Assembly: GCA_025922945.1 (NCBI GenBank)
Contig: JAICGW010000006.1
Location: forward strand, 1-49,506
Source: Acidimicrobiia bacterium
GTDB taxonomy: Bacteria; Actinomycetota; Acidimicrobiia; Spongiisociales; ZC4RG35
DNA: 49,506 nt
Direction: 5' to 3'
Shown: in pieces, positions 40,040 through 48,843 of the stretch
How the letters are laid out: every line of letters begins with the position of its first letter
How positions within the stretch are numbered: the stretch's first letter is position 1
Notes under the pieces: generated by a model
The model's database searches: none
Told to the model about the DNA's origin: nothing
Seen by the model: the letters and a program-made list of their open reading frames with translations, nothing else
Translations under genes and position numbers: made by a program

Positions 40040-41935
40040 GTGGAGACCATTGCCCCGCCTCTCGAGGCTGATAAGAACCAGACCGACCACCCCAACGACC
40101 GACTGACCGTAGACAAGATCGTGATCCGTTTTGCCGGAGACTCCGGCGACGGCATGCAAGTGGCCGGAGGCCGTTTCACCGACGCTTCCGCCTACTTCGG
40201 CAACGATCTCTCCACATTGCCGTCGTTTCCGGCCGAAATCCGCGCCCCGGCGGGCACGCTGCCCGGTGTCTCCTCCTTCCAGGTGCAAATCGCCGACTAC
40301 GACATCCTCACCGCCGGCGACGCCCCTGACTGCCTGGTGGCGATGAACCCGGCCGCCTTGCGAACCAATCTCAATGACCTGCGACCGGGCGGAACCCTGA
40401 TCGTCAACACCGAGGCCTTTGACGAGCGCAACCTGGTCAAAGCCGGTTACAAGGAGAACCCGCTCGAATCCGACCTTGCCCAGGTCTACCGGCTGATCGA
40501 GATCCCCATGGACACCCTCACCAAGGAGGCGGTCAAGGACAGCGGCGTCAGCGGTCGCGACGTTCTTAGATCGAAGAACTTCTTCGCCCTCGGCCTCCTC
40601 GCCTGGCTGTTCAACCGACCCCTGGAACCGACCATCGATTGGGTCGAGACCAAGTTCGCCAAGAAGCCATCGGTGGTGGCGGCCAACATCTCCGCCCTGA
40701 GGGCGGGCTGGAACTTCGGCTTCACCACCGAGGCCGCCAAGACCACCTTCGAGGTCCGGCCGGCCGCCCTGCGCCCCGGCACCTACACCAACGTCACGGG
40801 GAACACTGCGCTGGCGTGGGGACTTATCGCCGCCGCCCAATGCGCCAAGCTCCCCCTCTTCTACGGCACCTACCCGATCACCCCCGCCTCCGACATCCTT
40901 CACGAGCTGTCGATGCATAAGAACTTTGGGGTGCGGACGTTCCAGGCCGAGGACGAGATCGCTGCCATCGGCGCCGTGATCGGTGCCGCCTTCGCCGGCA
41001 ACCTCGGCGTTACCGGCACTTCCGGGCCTGGCGTAGCTCTCAAGAGCGAGGCCCTGTCGCTCGCCCTCAACACCGAGCTTCCGCTCATCCTGGTGGACGT
41101 GCAGAGGGCGGGTCCTTCCACCGGCATGCCCACCAAGGTTGAGCAGTCAGACCTCTTTATCGCCATGTTTGGACGCCACGGGGAAGCCCCGCTGCCGGTG
41201 ATCGCGATCCCGACCCCGGCCGAAGCCTTCGATCTCGCGATCGAGGCGGCCCGGATCGCCATCAAATACATGACGCCGGTGATTCTGATGTCCGACAACC
41301 ACGTCGCCAATTCGTCCGAGCCGTGGTTGCTCCCCGACGTCGAATCCCTGCCAGACATCTCGATCCCGTTTGCGGTCTCTTCCAACGGAGGGGGCCATTT
41401 CCTCCCGTACGAGCGCAACTACGAGACCTTCGCCCGGCCCTGGGCAGTTCCCGGGACCGCGGGTCTCGAGCATCGAATCGGGGGGTTGGAGAAGGAAGCG
41501 GTAACCGGGAACGTGTCGTACGACCCCGACAACCACCAACTGATGACCGACACTCGGGCATGGAAGATCGCCAACATCGCCTCTGACATTCCTGCCCTCG
41601 AGGTCAAGGCCGACCCTGGAGCCGAGATCCTGGTGCTCGGGTGGGGCTCCACCTACGGAGCGATCCGGGCTACCGCCAACCGGCTCCGCAATCGGGCCAA
41701 GCCGATCGCCATCGCCCACCTTCGCCACCTCAATCCCTTCCCCGCCAACCTCGGTGAGGTCCTGGCCTCCTACCGGACTGTTCTCATACCCGAGCTCAAC
41801 AATGGTCAACTGCGGAAGTTGATTCGCGCCGAGTACCTGATCGACGCCAAGGGTCTCAACAAAGTCGCCGGCGAACCGTTCAAGGTCGCAGAAATCGAAG
41901 CCGCCGTTCTCGGACTGATGGAGCAAGCCTCATGA
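40040..41935 (+). CDS. korA: 2-oxoacid:acceptor oxidoreductase, fused gamma-alpha subunit
   Basis: 631 residues. The gamma domain (about 25-205) starts VIRFAGDSGDGMQVAGGRFT; the alpha domain (about 220-625) has FYGTYPITPASDILHELS, TFQAEDEIAAIGAVIGAAFA and GPSTGMPTKVEQSDLFIAMF. This fused form is typical of the two-subunit 2-oxoglutarate:ferredoxin oxidoreductases of Actinobacteria, which turn 2-oxoglutarate and CoA into succinyl-CoA, CO2 and reduced ferredoxin and can replace the dehydrogenase complex in the TCA cycle. Related enzymes use other 2-oxoacids, so the substrate is likely rather than proven. The stop overlaps the korB start (ATGA). Confidence 0.92.
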   Translation: METIAPPLEADKNQTDHPNDRLTVDKIVIRFAGDSGDGMQVAGGRFTDASAYFGNDLSTLPSFPAEIRAPAGTLPGVSSFQVQIADYDILTAGDAPDCLVAMNPAALRTNLNDLRPGGTLIVNTEAFDERNLVKAGYKENPLESDLAQVYRLIEIPMDTLTKEAVKDSGVSGRDVLRSKNFFALGLLAWLFNRPLEPTIDWVETKFAKKPSVVAANISALRAGWNFGFTTEAAKTTFEVRPAALRPGTYTNVTGNTALAWGLIAAAQCAKLPLFYGTYPITPASDILHELSMHKNFGVRTFQAEDEIAAIGAVIGAAFAGNLGVTGTSGPGVALKSEALSLALNTELPLILVDVQRAGPSTGMPTKVEQSDLFIAMFGRHGEAPLPVIAIPTPAEAFDLAIEAARIAIKYMTPVILMSDNHVANSSEPWLLPDVESLPDISIPFAVSSNGGGHFLPYERNYETFARPWAVPGTAGLEHRIGGLEKEAVTGNVSYDPDNHQLMTDTRAWKIANIASDIPALEVKADPGAEILVLGWGSTYGAIRATANRLRNRAKPIAIAHLRHLNPFPANLGEVLASYRTVLIPELNNGQLRKLIRAEYLIDAKGLNKVAGEPFKVAEIEAAVLGLMEQAS

Positions 41936-42942
41936 CGACTCCCACCTACACACGGGCCGACTTCCAAACCGACCAGGAGGTCCGCTGGTGCCCGGGCTGT
42001 GGCGATTACACGATCCTGGCGGCCGTGCAAGGCTTCATGGCCGGGATGGGCGTGCCCCGGGAGAAGATCGTCTTCGTATCCGGGATTGGCTGCTCGTCGC
42101 GCTTCCCCTACTACATGAACACCTACGGGATGCATTCGATTCATGGCCGCGCCCCCGCGATTGCGTCGGGCATCGCCGCCACCCGACCCGATCTCTCGGT
42201 GTGGGTGGTAACCGGAGACGGAGACGCTCTGTCGATCGGTGGAAACCACCTCATCCACGCCCTTCGTCGCAACTTCAACCTCAAGATTCTTCTGTTCAAC
42301 AATCAGATCTACGGGTTGACGAAGGGCCAGTACTCACCGACTTCCGAGGTGGGCAAGCAGACCAAGTCGACCCCCATGGGATCGGTCGACTACCCCTTCA
42401 ACCCGATCAGCCTGGCGCTGGGGGCGGAGGCCTCGTTTGTCGCCCGCACGATCGACATGGACCGGACGCATACAACCGAAATCCTGAAGGCAGCCCATGA
42501 GCATCAAGGCACCGCTTTCATCGAGATCTACCAAAACTGCAACGTGTTCAACGACAAAGCCTTCGTCGCTCTCACCGGCAAGGACGAGCGAGCGATCAAC
42601 CGCATCGATCTCGTCCACGGAAAGCCGATCACGTTCGGCCCCGCCGGTGAGCGAGGGGTGATCTTTGACGATGGCCGCGCCCAGATCGTGGAGACTGCCG
42701 CAGTCGATTCGAGCCGGATCCTGGTCCACGATCAGCACCGGGGAGACCCAACGATCGCCTTTGCCCTCTCCCGGCTCTCGCACGGTCCTTACGGGCCCAC
42801 CCCACTCGGCATCTTCCGCAGCGTTCGCCGCCCGACATATGAGACGGTGATGAGCCAACAGCTCGCCGACGCCCAGGGCCGGCGAGGACCCGGCGATCTC
42901 GCCCAGCTCATTTCCTCGGCGGGAACCTGGCAGGTCAACTAG
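41932..42942 (+). CDS. korB: 2-oxoacid:acceptor oxidoreductase, beta subunit
   Basis: 336 residues. WCPGCGDYTIL and GIGCSSRFPYYMNTYGMHSI supply Cys ligands of the 4Fe-4S cluster, with a further Cys in IYQNCNVFND. VTGDGDALSIGGNHL to LLFNNQIYGLTKGQYSPTS is the thiamine-diphosphate motif (GDG...NN). It partners the upstream gamma-alpha subunit as a cytoplasmic heterodimer or dimer of dimers. The ATG overlaps the korA stop, ensuring equal amounts. No dedicated ferredoxin gene is adjacent. The stop is 16 bases from that of the convergent phosphatase gene, with no visible terminator. Confidence 0.94.
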   Translation: MTTPTYTRADFQTDQEVRWCPGCGDYTILAAVQGFMAGMGVPREKIVFVSGIGCSSRFPYYMNTYGMHSIHGRAPAIASGIAATRPDLSVWVVTGDGDALSIGGNHLIHALRRNFNLKILLFNNQIYGLTKGQYSPTSEVGKQTKSTPMGSVDYPFNPISLALGAEASFVARTIDMDRTHTTEILKAAHEHQGTAFIEIYQNCNVFNDKAFVALTGKDERAINRIDLVHGKPITFGPAGERGVIFDDGRAQIVETAAVDSSRILVHDQHRGDPTIAFALSRLSHGPYGPTPLGIFRSVRRPTYETVMSQQLADAQGRRGPGDLAQLISSAGTWQVN

Positions 42943-42958
42943 CCAATCCGCGGCGAGG

Positions 42959-43534
42959 TTACTTCTCCCCGGCGACCTCGTTCCAGAGGAGGATCGCCGG
43001 CGTCTCTCGTTCGTATCCGAGGATTGATATCGAGGCGGTAGATAAGACCAACCGGGCGCCAAAGCCCGGGTCCTGACCCAGCCATCGCGCCGCCAGCACC
43101 CGGAGGGCATGGGCGTGGCCGAACACGGCGACATCGCCTTCTAGTCGCCTGACGCGGGCAACCACCCGATCGCAGCGCTCTCCGAGATGCTCCAGGCTCT
43201 CCCCGCCGATGATTTCGTGGGTCCACACCGACCAACCCTCGATCGCCTGGCGGGTATCGACAGTCCGGGTGCCCTCATATTGGCCGTAGTCCCATTCCCA
43301 GAGATCGGGATCGGCGATGGCCGATGCACCAAGGCCGGCAATGCTGGCGGTTTCGTGGGTTCGCAACGCAGGGGAGGTCAGGACCAGCTCGAACTCGAAG
43401 ACCAATAGACGTCGACCAAGGATCCGGGCCTGCTCACGTCCGTTCTCCGTCAGAGGGATATCGGATCGTCCGGTGTGGCGATGGGTCATCGTCCATTCGG
43501 TTTCGCCGTGCCGGACCAACACCACCCTGCTCAT
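42959..43534 (-). CDS. Histidine phosphatase (phosphoglycerate-mutase-like)
   Basis: 191 residues. VVLVRHGETEWTMTHRHTGR carries the RHG catalytic motif with its phospho-accepting His, and AVFGHAHALRVLAARWLG the second His. SDIPLTENGREQA is the usual connecting block. Such small GpmB/SixA/CobC-like enzymes remove phosphate from sugars, nucleotides or cofactors. I start it at ATG 43534, which shares its A with the zwf stop (TGATG). It is the third gene of gnd-zwf-phosphatase, so a sugar-phosphate substrate is plausible but unproven. Confidence 0.85.
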   Translation of the reverse strand: MSRVVLVRHGETEWTMTHRHTGRSDIPLTENGREQARILGRRLLVFEFELVLTSPALRTHETASIAGLGASAIADPDLWEWDYGQYEGTRTVDTRQAIEGWSVWTHEIIGGESLEHLGERCDRVVARVRRLEGDVAVFGHAHALRVLAARWLGQDPGFGARLVLSTASISILGYERETPAILLWNEVAGEK

Positions 43535-44925
43535 CAATCCGAAACCTTCTCGCCCGCGTGCCAGTGGTGGTTGTGTCCCACGAGATAGGTGGCGGCCGGT
43601 GGTCCCCACGAGCCGACGTCGTAGACCTCGGGTCGGCCCGGGTTTTCGATCGCGGCTTCAACGATGCGCCAAGCCTCCTCCACCGAATCCTCCCGGGCGA
43701 AGAGGCGTTGATCCCCTTCGAGAGCGTCCCCAAGCAACCGCTCGTATGCCTCCTTACCCTCGATTCCGATCTCCCGTTCGGTCTGCACGTCGAGGTCGAC
43801 GCCGTGTGAAACCAGCTTTTCTCCCGGACGCTTGGCCTGAAGGCTGAGCCCGATGAGATAGTCGGGATTCATCCGGAAATGGAGAGTGTTGGCGTGGGGA
43901 ATTCGATTGTCGGCGGCGAAGAGCATGTGGGGTGGTGACTTGAACTCGACCACCGCCTCAGTCAGCGTGGTGGCCAGGCCCTTTCCTGCCCGAACGTAGA
44001 AGGGCACTCCTGCCCATCGCCAGGAGTCGATTTCGAGCTCAAGGGCGACGAAGGTTTCGGTGGTCGAGTTGGGGGCGACGCCGGGCTCGTTCTGATAACC
44101 CCGGTATTGGCCGCGAATGATCTGCTCGGGACGAAAGGTGGTGACGGTTTTGAGGACCTTCACGGTCTCGTCCCGAAGAGCGTCAGCCTCGTCAGATATC
44201 GGCGGTTCCATGGCCAGGAGGCTCACGACTTGCAGGAGATGGTTTTGGACGACGTCTTTTAACGCTCCGACCCCGTCATAAAAAGATCCCCGGCCGTCCA
44301 CACCGAAGGACTCGGCGAGGGTGATCTGGACGTTGTCGATGTAGTGACGATTCCAAACCGGCTCCAGCAGAGCGTTGGCGAATCGAAACACAATGAGGTT
44401 GAGAACCGGTTCCTTGCCGAGAAAGTGATCGATGCGGTAGATGGATTTCTCGTCGTAGGACTCGTGGAGGAGGAGGTTAAGGGCGTGGGCGGAGGCGCGA
44501 TCGCGACCGAAGGGCTTCTCGACCACCACCCGCCCCCGGTTGAGCCCGACCGACGTAAGGCCGTGGATGACGGTCCGAAAGAGAGCGGGCGGGATCGCCA
44601 GATAGGCCACCGGCATTTCGGTCTTGCCGACGCAATCCGCCACCCGCTCGTAGATCTCGAGGTCCTCGTACTGACCCGCCACGTAGTGCAGCCGGTTGCA
44701 GAGGTCGGCCAGGACGTCTTCGTCGATCTTCTTCGCCGCACTTTCGAGCGACTCGCGAGCCCGCCGGCGGAGATCGTCGTCGGTCCAGTCCGTCGCTGCC
44801 ACTCCGACTACTGGGATATTGAGGTGCCCGGAGGCCTGGAGGTCGTAGAGGGCCGGAAAAAGCTTCTTCTTGGCGAGATCTCCAGAAATGCCGAAGAGGA
44901 GGAGGGCGTCGGCGGCTTCAGCCAC
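43534..44925 (-). CDS. zwf: Glucose-6-phosphate dehydrogenase
   Basis: Oxidises glucose-6-phosphate to 6-phosphogluconolactone with NADP or NAD, the entry step of the oxidative pentose phosphate pathway. 463 residues. [20 protein letters not shown] is the coenzyme-binding motif, and [11 protein letters not shown] the active-site signature with catalytic His and Lys; [10 protein letters not shown] is also conserved. I start it at GTG 44925, which overlaps the gnd stop by 8 bases; a frame open further upstream lacks family similarity. Coenzyme choice is not clear from sequence. Followed by the phosphatase gene. Confidence 0.95.
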   Translation of the reverse strand: MAEAADALLLFGISGDLAKKKLFPALYDLQASGHLNIPVVGVAATDWTDDDLRRRARESLESAAKKIDEDVLADLCNRLHYVAGQYEDLEIYERVADCVGKTEMPVAYLAIPPALFRTVIHGLTSVGLNRGRVVVEKPFGRDRASAHALNLLLHESYDEKSIYRIDHFLGKEPVLNLIVFRFANALLEPVWNRHYIDNVQITLAESFGVDGRGSFYDGVGALKDVVQNHLLQVVSLLAMEPPISDEADALRDETVKVLKTVTTFRPEQIIRGQYRGYQNEPGVAPNSTTETFVALELEIDSWRWAGVPFYVRAGKGLATTLTEAVVEFKSPPHMLFAADNRIPHANTLHFRMNPDYLIGLSLQAKRPGEKLVSHGVDLDVQTEREIGIEGKEAYERLLGDALEGDQRLFAREDSVEEAWRIVEAAIENPGRPEVYDVGSWGPPAATYLVGHNHHWHAGEKVSD

Positions 44926-45946
44926 CGGCGGGAACCTCAACGTGTCCCCCGAACTGCTTGCGCATGGCCGAGAGGGCCCGGTCGGCAAAGTCCCCCTCAT
45001 CGCGGGAGGCAAAGCGCTGATGCAAGGCGGCGGCGATCACCGTGGCGGGCACACCGAGGTCCACCGCCGCCTGGACCGTCCACCTCCCCTCGCCGGAGTC
45101 GGAAACGTGTCCCGTGAAGTCGGAAAGATCGGGATCCGCAGCTAGGGCCTGGGTGGTGAGGTCGAGCAGCCAGGAGGTGACGACGCTCCCCCTTCTCCAC
45201 ACTTCGGAGATGGCGGCCAGGTCCATCTCGTACTGATACCGCCAGGCATGGCGGAGGGGGGCGGTTTCGGCATTCTGACGGCGATGTGTCGATCCGAGGT
45301 CCGCCCGCTCGAGGATCGCCAGGCCCTCGGCGTAGGCAGCCATGATTCCGTACTCGATCCCGTTGTGAATCATCTTGACGAAGTGTCCGGCTCCAGTCGG
45401 CCCGCAATGGAGGTAGCCCATCTCCCCGGGGCCGGGCTCTCCGTTTTTCCCCGGAGTGCGGCTCGCCGCGTCGATCCCTGGAGCCAGCGTCTTCCAGATC
45501 GGCTCGAGACGGCGAACAGTCTCGGTATCCCCACCGATCATCAGGCAAAAACCCCGGTCGAGTCCGTAGACCCCTCCGCTCGTTCCGATGTCGAGATAGA
45601 CGATCTCTCGTTCGGCCAGACGCTTCTGACGGGCGATGTCGTCTTCGAAAAAGCTGTTGCCGCCGTCAATGACGACGTCGCCGGGATCGAGCAGCGCGGC
45701 GAGCTCGTCGAGCGTTGAGTCGACGAAGGCGGCCGGGATCATGATCCAGACGGTGCGTGGGGAGCTGAGCTGGTCGATAAATTGCGCTAGCGAGTCAGCT
45801 CCTCTTGCCCCTTCGCCCACCAGTTCGGCCACCGGCTCCGGATTGACGTCGTACACCACACATTCGTGGCCGCCGCCCATCAGCCGACGCACCAGGTTTG
45901 CTCCCATTCGACCGAGCCCGATCATTCCCAGCTCCATCTGTTTCAT
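44918..45946 (-). CDS. gnd: 6-phosphogluconate dehydrogenase, short decarboxylating form
   Basis: Converts 6-phosphogluconate to ribulose-5-phosphate and CO2. 342 residues, the short form common in Actinobacteria, against about 470 for the E. coli-type enzyme. [20 protein letters not shown] is the coenzyme-binding motif, [12 protein letters not shown] and [20 protein letters not shown] the substrate region, and [14 protein letters not shown] holds the catalytic Lys and the conserved His-Asn pair. The short form is often NAD-preferring. GGGAAG lies just before the ATG. It leads gnd-zwf-phosphatase; pgl lies 30 kb away. Confidence 0.93.
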   Translation of the reverse strand: MKQMELGMIGLGRMGANLVRRLMGGGHECVVYDVNPEPVAELVGEGARGADSLAQFIDQLSSPRTVWIMIPAAFVDSTLDELAALLDPGDVVIDGGNSFFEDDIARQKRLAEREIVYLDIGTSGGVYGLDRGFCLMIGGDTETVRRLEPIWKTLAPGIDAASRTPGKNGEPGPGEMGYLHCGPTGAGHFVKMIHNGIEYGIMAAYAEGLAILERADLGSTHRRQNAETAPLRHAWRYQYEMDLAAISEVWRRGSVVTSWLLDLTTQALAADPDLSDFTGHVSDSGEGRWTVQAAVDLGVPATVIAAALHQRFASRDEGDFADRALSAMRKQFGGHVEVPAGG

Positions 45947-46002
45947 TCTTCCCTAGAGAGCCCGGTGTAGGGGCGCCAAATCACGCAAGAATCGAAGCGA
46001 AG

Positions 46003-47190
46003 TCAGGCGATGGTCCCGGGTTCGGGCGGAGTCGCCCCAGCTGATTCGTACCAGCTAAACATGTAGTCGGGATTGGCGATCGTCTTGGCGAACGTTCCGA
46101 GCCGGAGTGGCCGAAACGTGTCGCACATGACTGCCAGCTCCTGGGTGCTGGCGGCGCCGAGCGCCTTCTCGGCCAGACCGGGCTGAGGTCCGTGGGGTAT
46201 CCCGTAGGGATGAAGCGTGATCGATCCGACCTCGATGCCCTTGCGGCTCTCAAAGTTGCCCGACACGTAATAGATCATCTCGTCTGACTGCAGGTTCGAG
46301 TGGTTGTAGGGAATAGGGACCGCCTCCGGATCCCACTCCAGACGTCGCGGGCAGAAAGAACATATGACAAAGCCCGGTCCCTCGAAGGTTTGATGGGCCG
46401 GTGGCGGCTGATGGAGGCGACCCGACTTGGGCTCGAAATCCGCCACGTTGAACGTCCACGGGTAGACGAAGCCGTCCCAGCCAACGACGTTGAAAGGGTG
46501 ATAGTCGAGAACGTACCTCTGCAGGCCTCCCCGTACTCGAACCGTCACTGTGAACTCGCCCTGCTCCTCGTGCGTCACCAGCTCGGCTGGACCATGGAGG
46601 TCGCGGTGGTAATAGGGGGCGTGTTCGAGGAGGTTGCCGTATTCGTTGCGGTACCGGCGCGGGATCTCGATCTGACCAGGGGATACGAAGATCAGGTACT
46701 TCTGCTCGCCTTCCGGCACCAACCGGTAAGTGGTGCCCCGGGGGATGACGATGTAGTCCCCCTGTCGATAGGGCAGGTCCCCGAAGATGGTCTCCGCAAC
46801 CCCTCCCCCCTCATGGACGAAGATCACCTCGTCACCCTCGCCATTGCGGTAATAGCCGTCCTGAGGGGCCGCCGGACGGCAGAACCAGATTTCGACCTCG
46901 TTATTCCACATCAATAGCTGACGCCCGGCGATGAGGTCACCGCCGGCTGGCAGGTCGCCGGTAGAAAACAGCATGTGCTGGTGTTCGTCCGGGACCCACT
47001 CCTTCTTCGGGATCGACTCGAAGCCTCCCAATGCCATCACCCGGCAGGGGGTTTGCAGGTGATAAAGGATCGAATAGTTGCCCGAGAACCCCTCCATGCC
47101 CATCACCTGCTCGGTGAGAAGGCGGTCGTGGCGCCACATCTGGGTGTGGCGCTTGGGCGGGACGTCGCCCAGCCGGAGATACACAGACAT
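46003..47190 (-). CDS. hmgA: Homogentisate 1,2-dioxygenase
   Basis: Opens the ring of homogentisate to maleylacetoacetate in tyrosine and phenylalanine breakdown, using Fe2+ and O2. 395 residues, somewhat shorter than the roughly 430-440 of proteobacterial enzymes. The metal ligands are visible as His in PYNHSNLQSDEMIYYV, Glu in the same block, and His in LHPYGIPHGP. GDYIVIPRGTTYR belongs to the cupin-like first domain. I start at ATG 47190 because TAAGGT (47203-47198) is 7 bases upstream; a GTG three codons earlier would lie on the promoter. No maleylacetoacetate isomerase or fumarylacetoacetase gene is nearby. Confidence 0.9.
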   Translation of the reverse strand: MSVYLRLGDVPPKRHTQMWRHDRLLTEQVMGMEGFSGNYSILYHLQTPCRVMALGGFESIPKKEWVPDEHQHMLFSTGDLPAGGDLIAGRQLLMWNNEVEIWFCRPAAPQDGYYRNGEGDEVIFVHEGGGVAETIFGDLPYRQGDYIVIPRGTTYRLVPEGEQKYLIFVSPGQIEIPRRYRNEYGNLLEHAPYYHRDLHGPAELVTHEEQGEFTVTVRVRGGLQRYVLDYHPFNVVGWDGFVYPWTFNVADFEPKSGRLHQPPPAHQTFEGPGFVICSFCPRRLEWDPEAVPIPYNHSNLQSDEMIYYVSGNFESRKGIEVGSITLHPYGIPHGPQPGLAEKALGAASTQELAVMCDTFRPLRLGTFAKTIANPDYMFSWYESAGATPPEPGTIA

Positions 47191-47242
47191 CCTCGTCACC
47201 TTATCCGGGGAGCCGGGGAAGAAAAGGAGCTGCCGGTGGCGC

Positions 47243-47638
47243 CTATTCGGGGAGCAGTTGCCAGAAGGTCAGCCAGTTGCCGAGGTGATCCTCGACGGTG
47301 AACTCGCGCTGGCCCCAGGGGCGATCCGCGATCGGATCGATGATGCGGAGGTTCTCGTCCTGGTATTGGCGGTAGAGACCATCCACGTCGTCGGTTTCGA
47401 TGTAAAGGGCGTTCGGCGATTGCTGGCCGATGCGATTCTTGATGGCTGTGTTGTAGGTCTCGCCGTAGAAGTCGCGAGTTCCCTCCAGCATGATCTCGAG
47501 CCCCTCGAACGAGATGGCGATGTTGCCCTGCTGGACATCGCCCCGTTCGACTTTGAATCCGAGGCGATCGCGATAGAAGCCAACCGCCTCGTCCAGGTCG
47601 ACGAATCTGATCGTCGGCGTTACCGGTGAGTGATCCAT
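47243..47638 (-). CDS. VOC-superfamily protein (glyoxalase-like)
   Basis: 131 residues with two VOC modules: TIRFVDLDEAVGFYRDRLGF at the N-terminus and PWGQREFTVEDHLGNWLTFW at the end, the last with the usual metal-ligand positions. It resembles lyase or resistance-type VOC proteins and is too short to be hydroxyphenylpyruvate dioxygenase, although it sits just upstream of hmgA on the same strand. AGGAGG lies 2 bases before ATG, tight spacing, and TAAAAT (47675-47670) is a likely -10. Because hmgA has its own promoter-like hexamer, an operon with hmgA is not assured. Confidence 0.8.
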   Translation of the reverse strand: MDHSPVTPTIRFVDLDEAVGFYRDRLGFKVERGDVQQGNIAISFEGLEIMLEGTRDFYGETYNTAIKNRIGQQSPNALYIETDDVDGLYRQYQDENLRIIDPIADRPWGQREFTVEDHLGNWLTFWQLLPE

Positions 47639-47728
47639 CTCCTCCTGCCCGTTCCTGCTCCTGCCGCGAATTTTACGACGCCGTTCGGTGCCTGTGGGGT
47701 TCCCGAGTGGAGATTTCGCCTCGACGGA

Positions 47729-48409
47729 TCAGAGATGCTTGGCAGCTTCCCGATACGAAAGGCTCGATAGCTGTTGGCCGTGGATGCGAAGGAAGGTGCG
47801 CACTGCGTCAGGGTTGGTTCGAGCGTATTCACGCAGCGCCCAACCGATCGCCTTGCGAATAAAGAACTCGGTCTCCTCCGCCCGCCGGAGGCAGAAGTCG
47901 GAGAGCTGGGTCCAGTCGGTTTCCTGCTTATGTCCGTTGTGACAGATGATCGCGGCCCGCCGCAGCCACATCACCGGATTGTCGATCCACCGCTCCAGCA
48001 CCGGCCGCATTTGCTGGCGATGGTTGAGGATCACCCGGCTCACTATCGGGCTCGCGACCTCATCGACCAAATCCCACCAGGCGCCCTCAACGATCAACCT
48101 CTCGTACAGATCGATCTGAGCGAATTCGACGAAGTTGGGAAACTGGCGGGCGTAGCCAATCGCCAGATACTTCTCCTCCCGGTGCGGCAGGTTCCACAAA
48201 GCGAGCACGTTCTGGCGGTATCGGCTGGCATTGCCCGGGGGGAAGCGTCGTTTGATCTCCCGGGAAATTGTGACCCGCTCGGGCTTGGGAACGCCGTAGA
48301 AGGGCATGTCGGTCTTCATGTAGGCCGCCATCGGCTTGGCTCGGGCGGGATCGGCGAGAGCCCTCAGCTCGGACTGCACGAACTCAACGAGGGATTGGGC
48401 ATCGGTCAT
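47729..48409 (-). CDS. AlkD-like DNA alkylation repair protein
   Basis: 226 residues of HEAT-like helical repeats. AlkD removes N3- and N7-alkylated purines, often cationic ones, without base flipping. GVPKPERVTISREIKRRF matches the first conserved block, and IVEGAWWDLVDEVASPIVSR contains the Trp-Trp-Asp group used in DNA binding and catalysis; KAIGWALREYARTNPDAVRT is the typical late helix pair. ATG with TACCTT (48424-48419) 9 bases upstream and no Shine-Dalgarno sequence. It diverges from the sigma-B-type gene at 48500. An AlkA-like glycosylase is encoded at 15758-16645. Confidence 0.9.
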   Translation of the reverse strand: MTDAQSLVEFVQSELRALADPARAKPMAAYMKTDMPFYGVPKPERVTISREIKRRFPPGNASRYRQNVLALWNLPHREEKYLAIGYARQFPNFVEFAQIDLYERLIVEGAWWDLVDEVASPIVSRVILNHRQQMRPVLERWIDNPVMWLRRAAIICHNGHKQETDWTQLSDFCLRRAEETEFFIRKAIGWALREYARTNPDAVRTFLRIHGQQLSSLSYREAAKHL

Positions 48410-48447
48410 GGAACCGCGAAGGTACCGCGGGCCCCAAAACCTTCCGG

Positions 48448-48473
48448 GTTTGGTGGCAATCGTGGGCGGGTAC
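48448..48473 (+). promoter_or_regulatory. Sigma-B/sigma-F-type promoter of the 48500 operon
   Basis: GTTT (48448-48451), 16 bases, then GGGTAC (48468-48473), the same motif and spacing as before the DUF2383-type gene. The overlapping TACCTT (48471-48476) could also act as a housekeeping -10. The leader is about 20 bases and ends with AAGGAG before the ATG at 48500. Confidence 0.7.
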
Positions 48474-48499
48474 CTTCAGAGGACGGAGGTAAGGAGAGT

Positions 48500-48832
48500 A
48501 TGCCGCAGCAAGCCTGGAGCAAAAAGCGGGAACGGCAATACGAGCACATCAAGGAAGGCCTCCTAGATCGGGGGGAGTCCAAGGACAAGGCCGAAGAAAT
48601 TGCTGCCCGGACTGTTAACAAAACCCGCGCCCAAGAGGGGGAGGCCAGAGAATCCTCTCGGTTGTCGCGCGAGGACATGTCGCCGAGTCGCCGGGGTGGC
48701 CAACGCTCGCATAGCGGCCCCGGGGGCCGGACCCGCGATCAGCTCTATGAAGAGGCCAAGGACAAGAACATCAGGGGTCGCTCCAAGATGAGCAAGGCCG
48801 AGTTGAAGAAGGCCGTCGACTCCCGCTCGTAA
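48500..48832 (+). CDS. Small basic stress-type protein ('plasmid stabilization protein' family) with SAP-like end
   Basis: 110 residues, highly charged. The N-terminus QQAWSKKRERQYEHIKEGLL and DKAEEIAARTVNKTRAQEGE match a family labelled plasmid stabilization protein in databases, although most members are chromosomal and no partitioning role is evident. RGGQRSHSGPGGRTRDQLYE is a conserved linker and NIRGRSKMSKAELKKAVDSR looks like a SAP/Rho-N nucleic-acid-binding helix pair. AAGGAG precedes ATG by 3 bases. A sigma-B-like promoter and the following CBS gene suggest a general-stress unit. Confidence 0.78.
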   Translation: MPQQAWSKKRERQYEHIKEGLLDRGESKDKAEEIAARTVNKTRAQEGEARESSRLSREDMSPSRRGGQRSHSGPGGRTRDQLYEEAKDKNIRGRSKMSKAELKKAVDSRS

Positions 48833-48843
48833 AAGGAGACGTC

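Noticed and set aside
40009-40065. Short ORF (MKHQRLARNQ...) overlapping the korA start as a leader peptide
   Set aside because: No Shine-Dalgarno sequence, no run of regulatory codons, and a frame this short is expected by chance.
47774-48499. Upstream extension of the 48500 gene across alkD
   Set aside because: The extension is antisense to AlkD, and AAGGAG plus a promoter mark the start at 48500.
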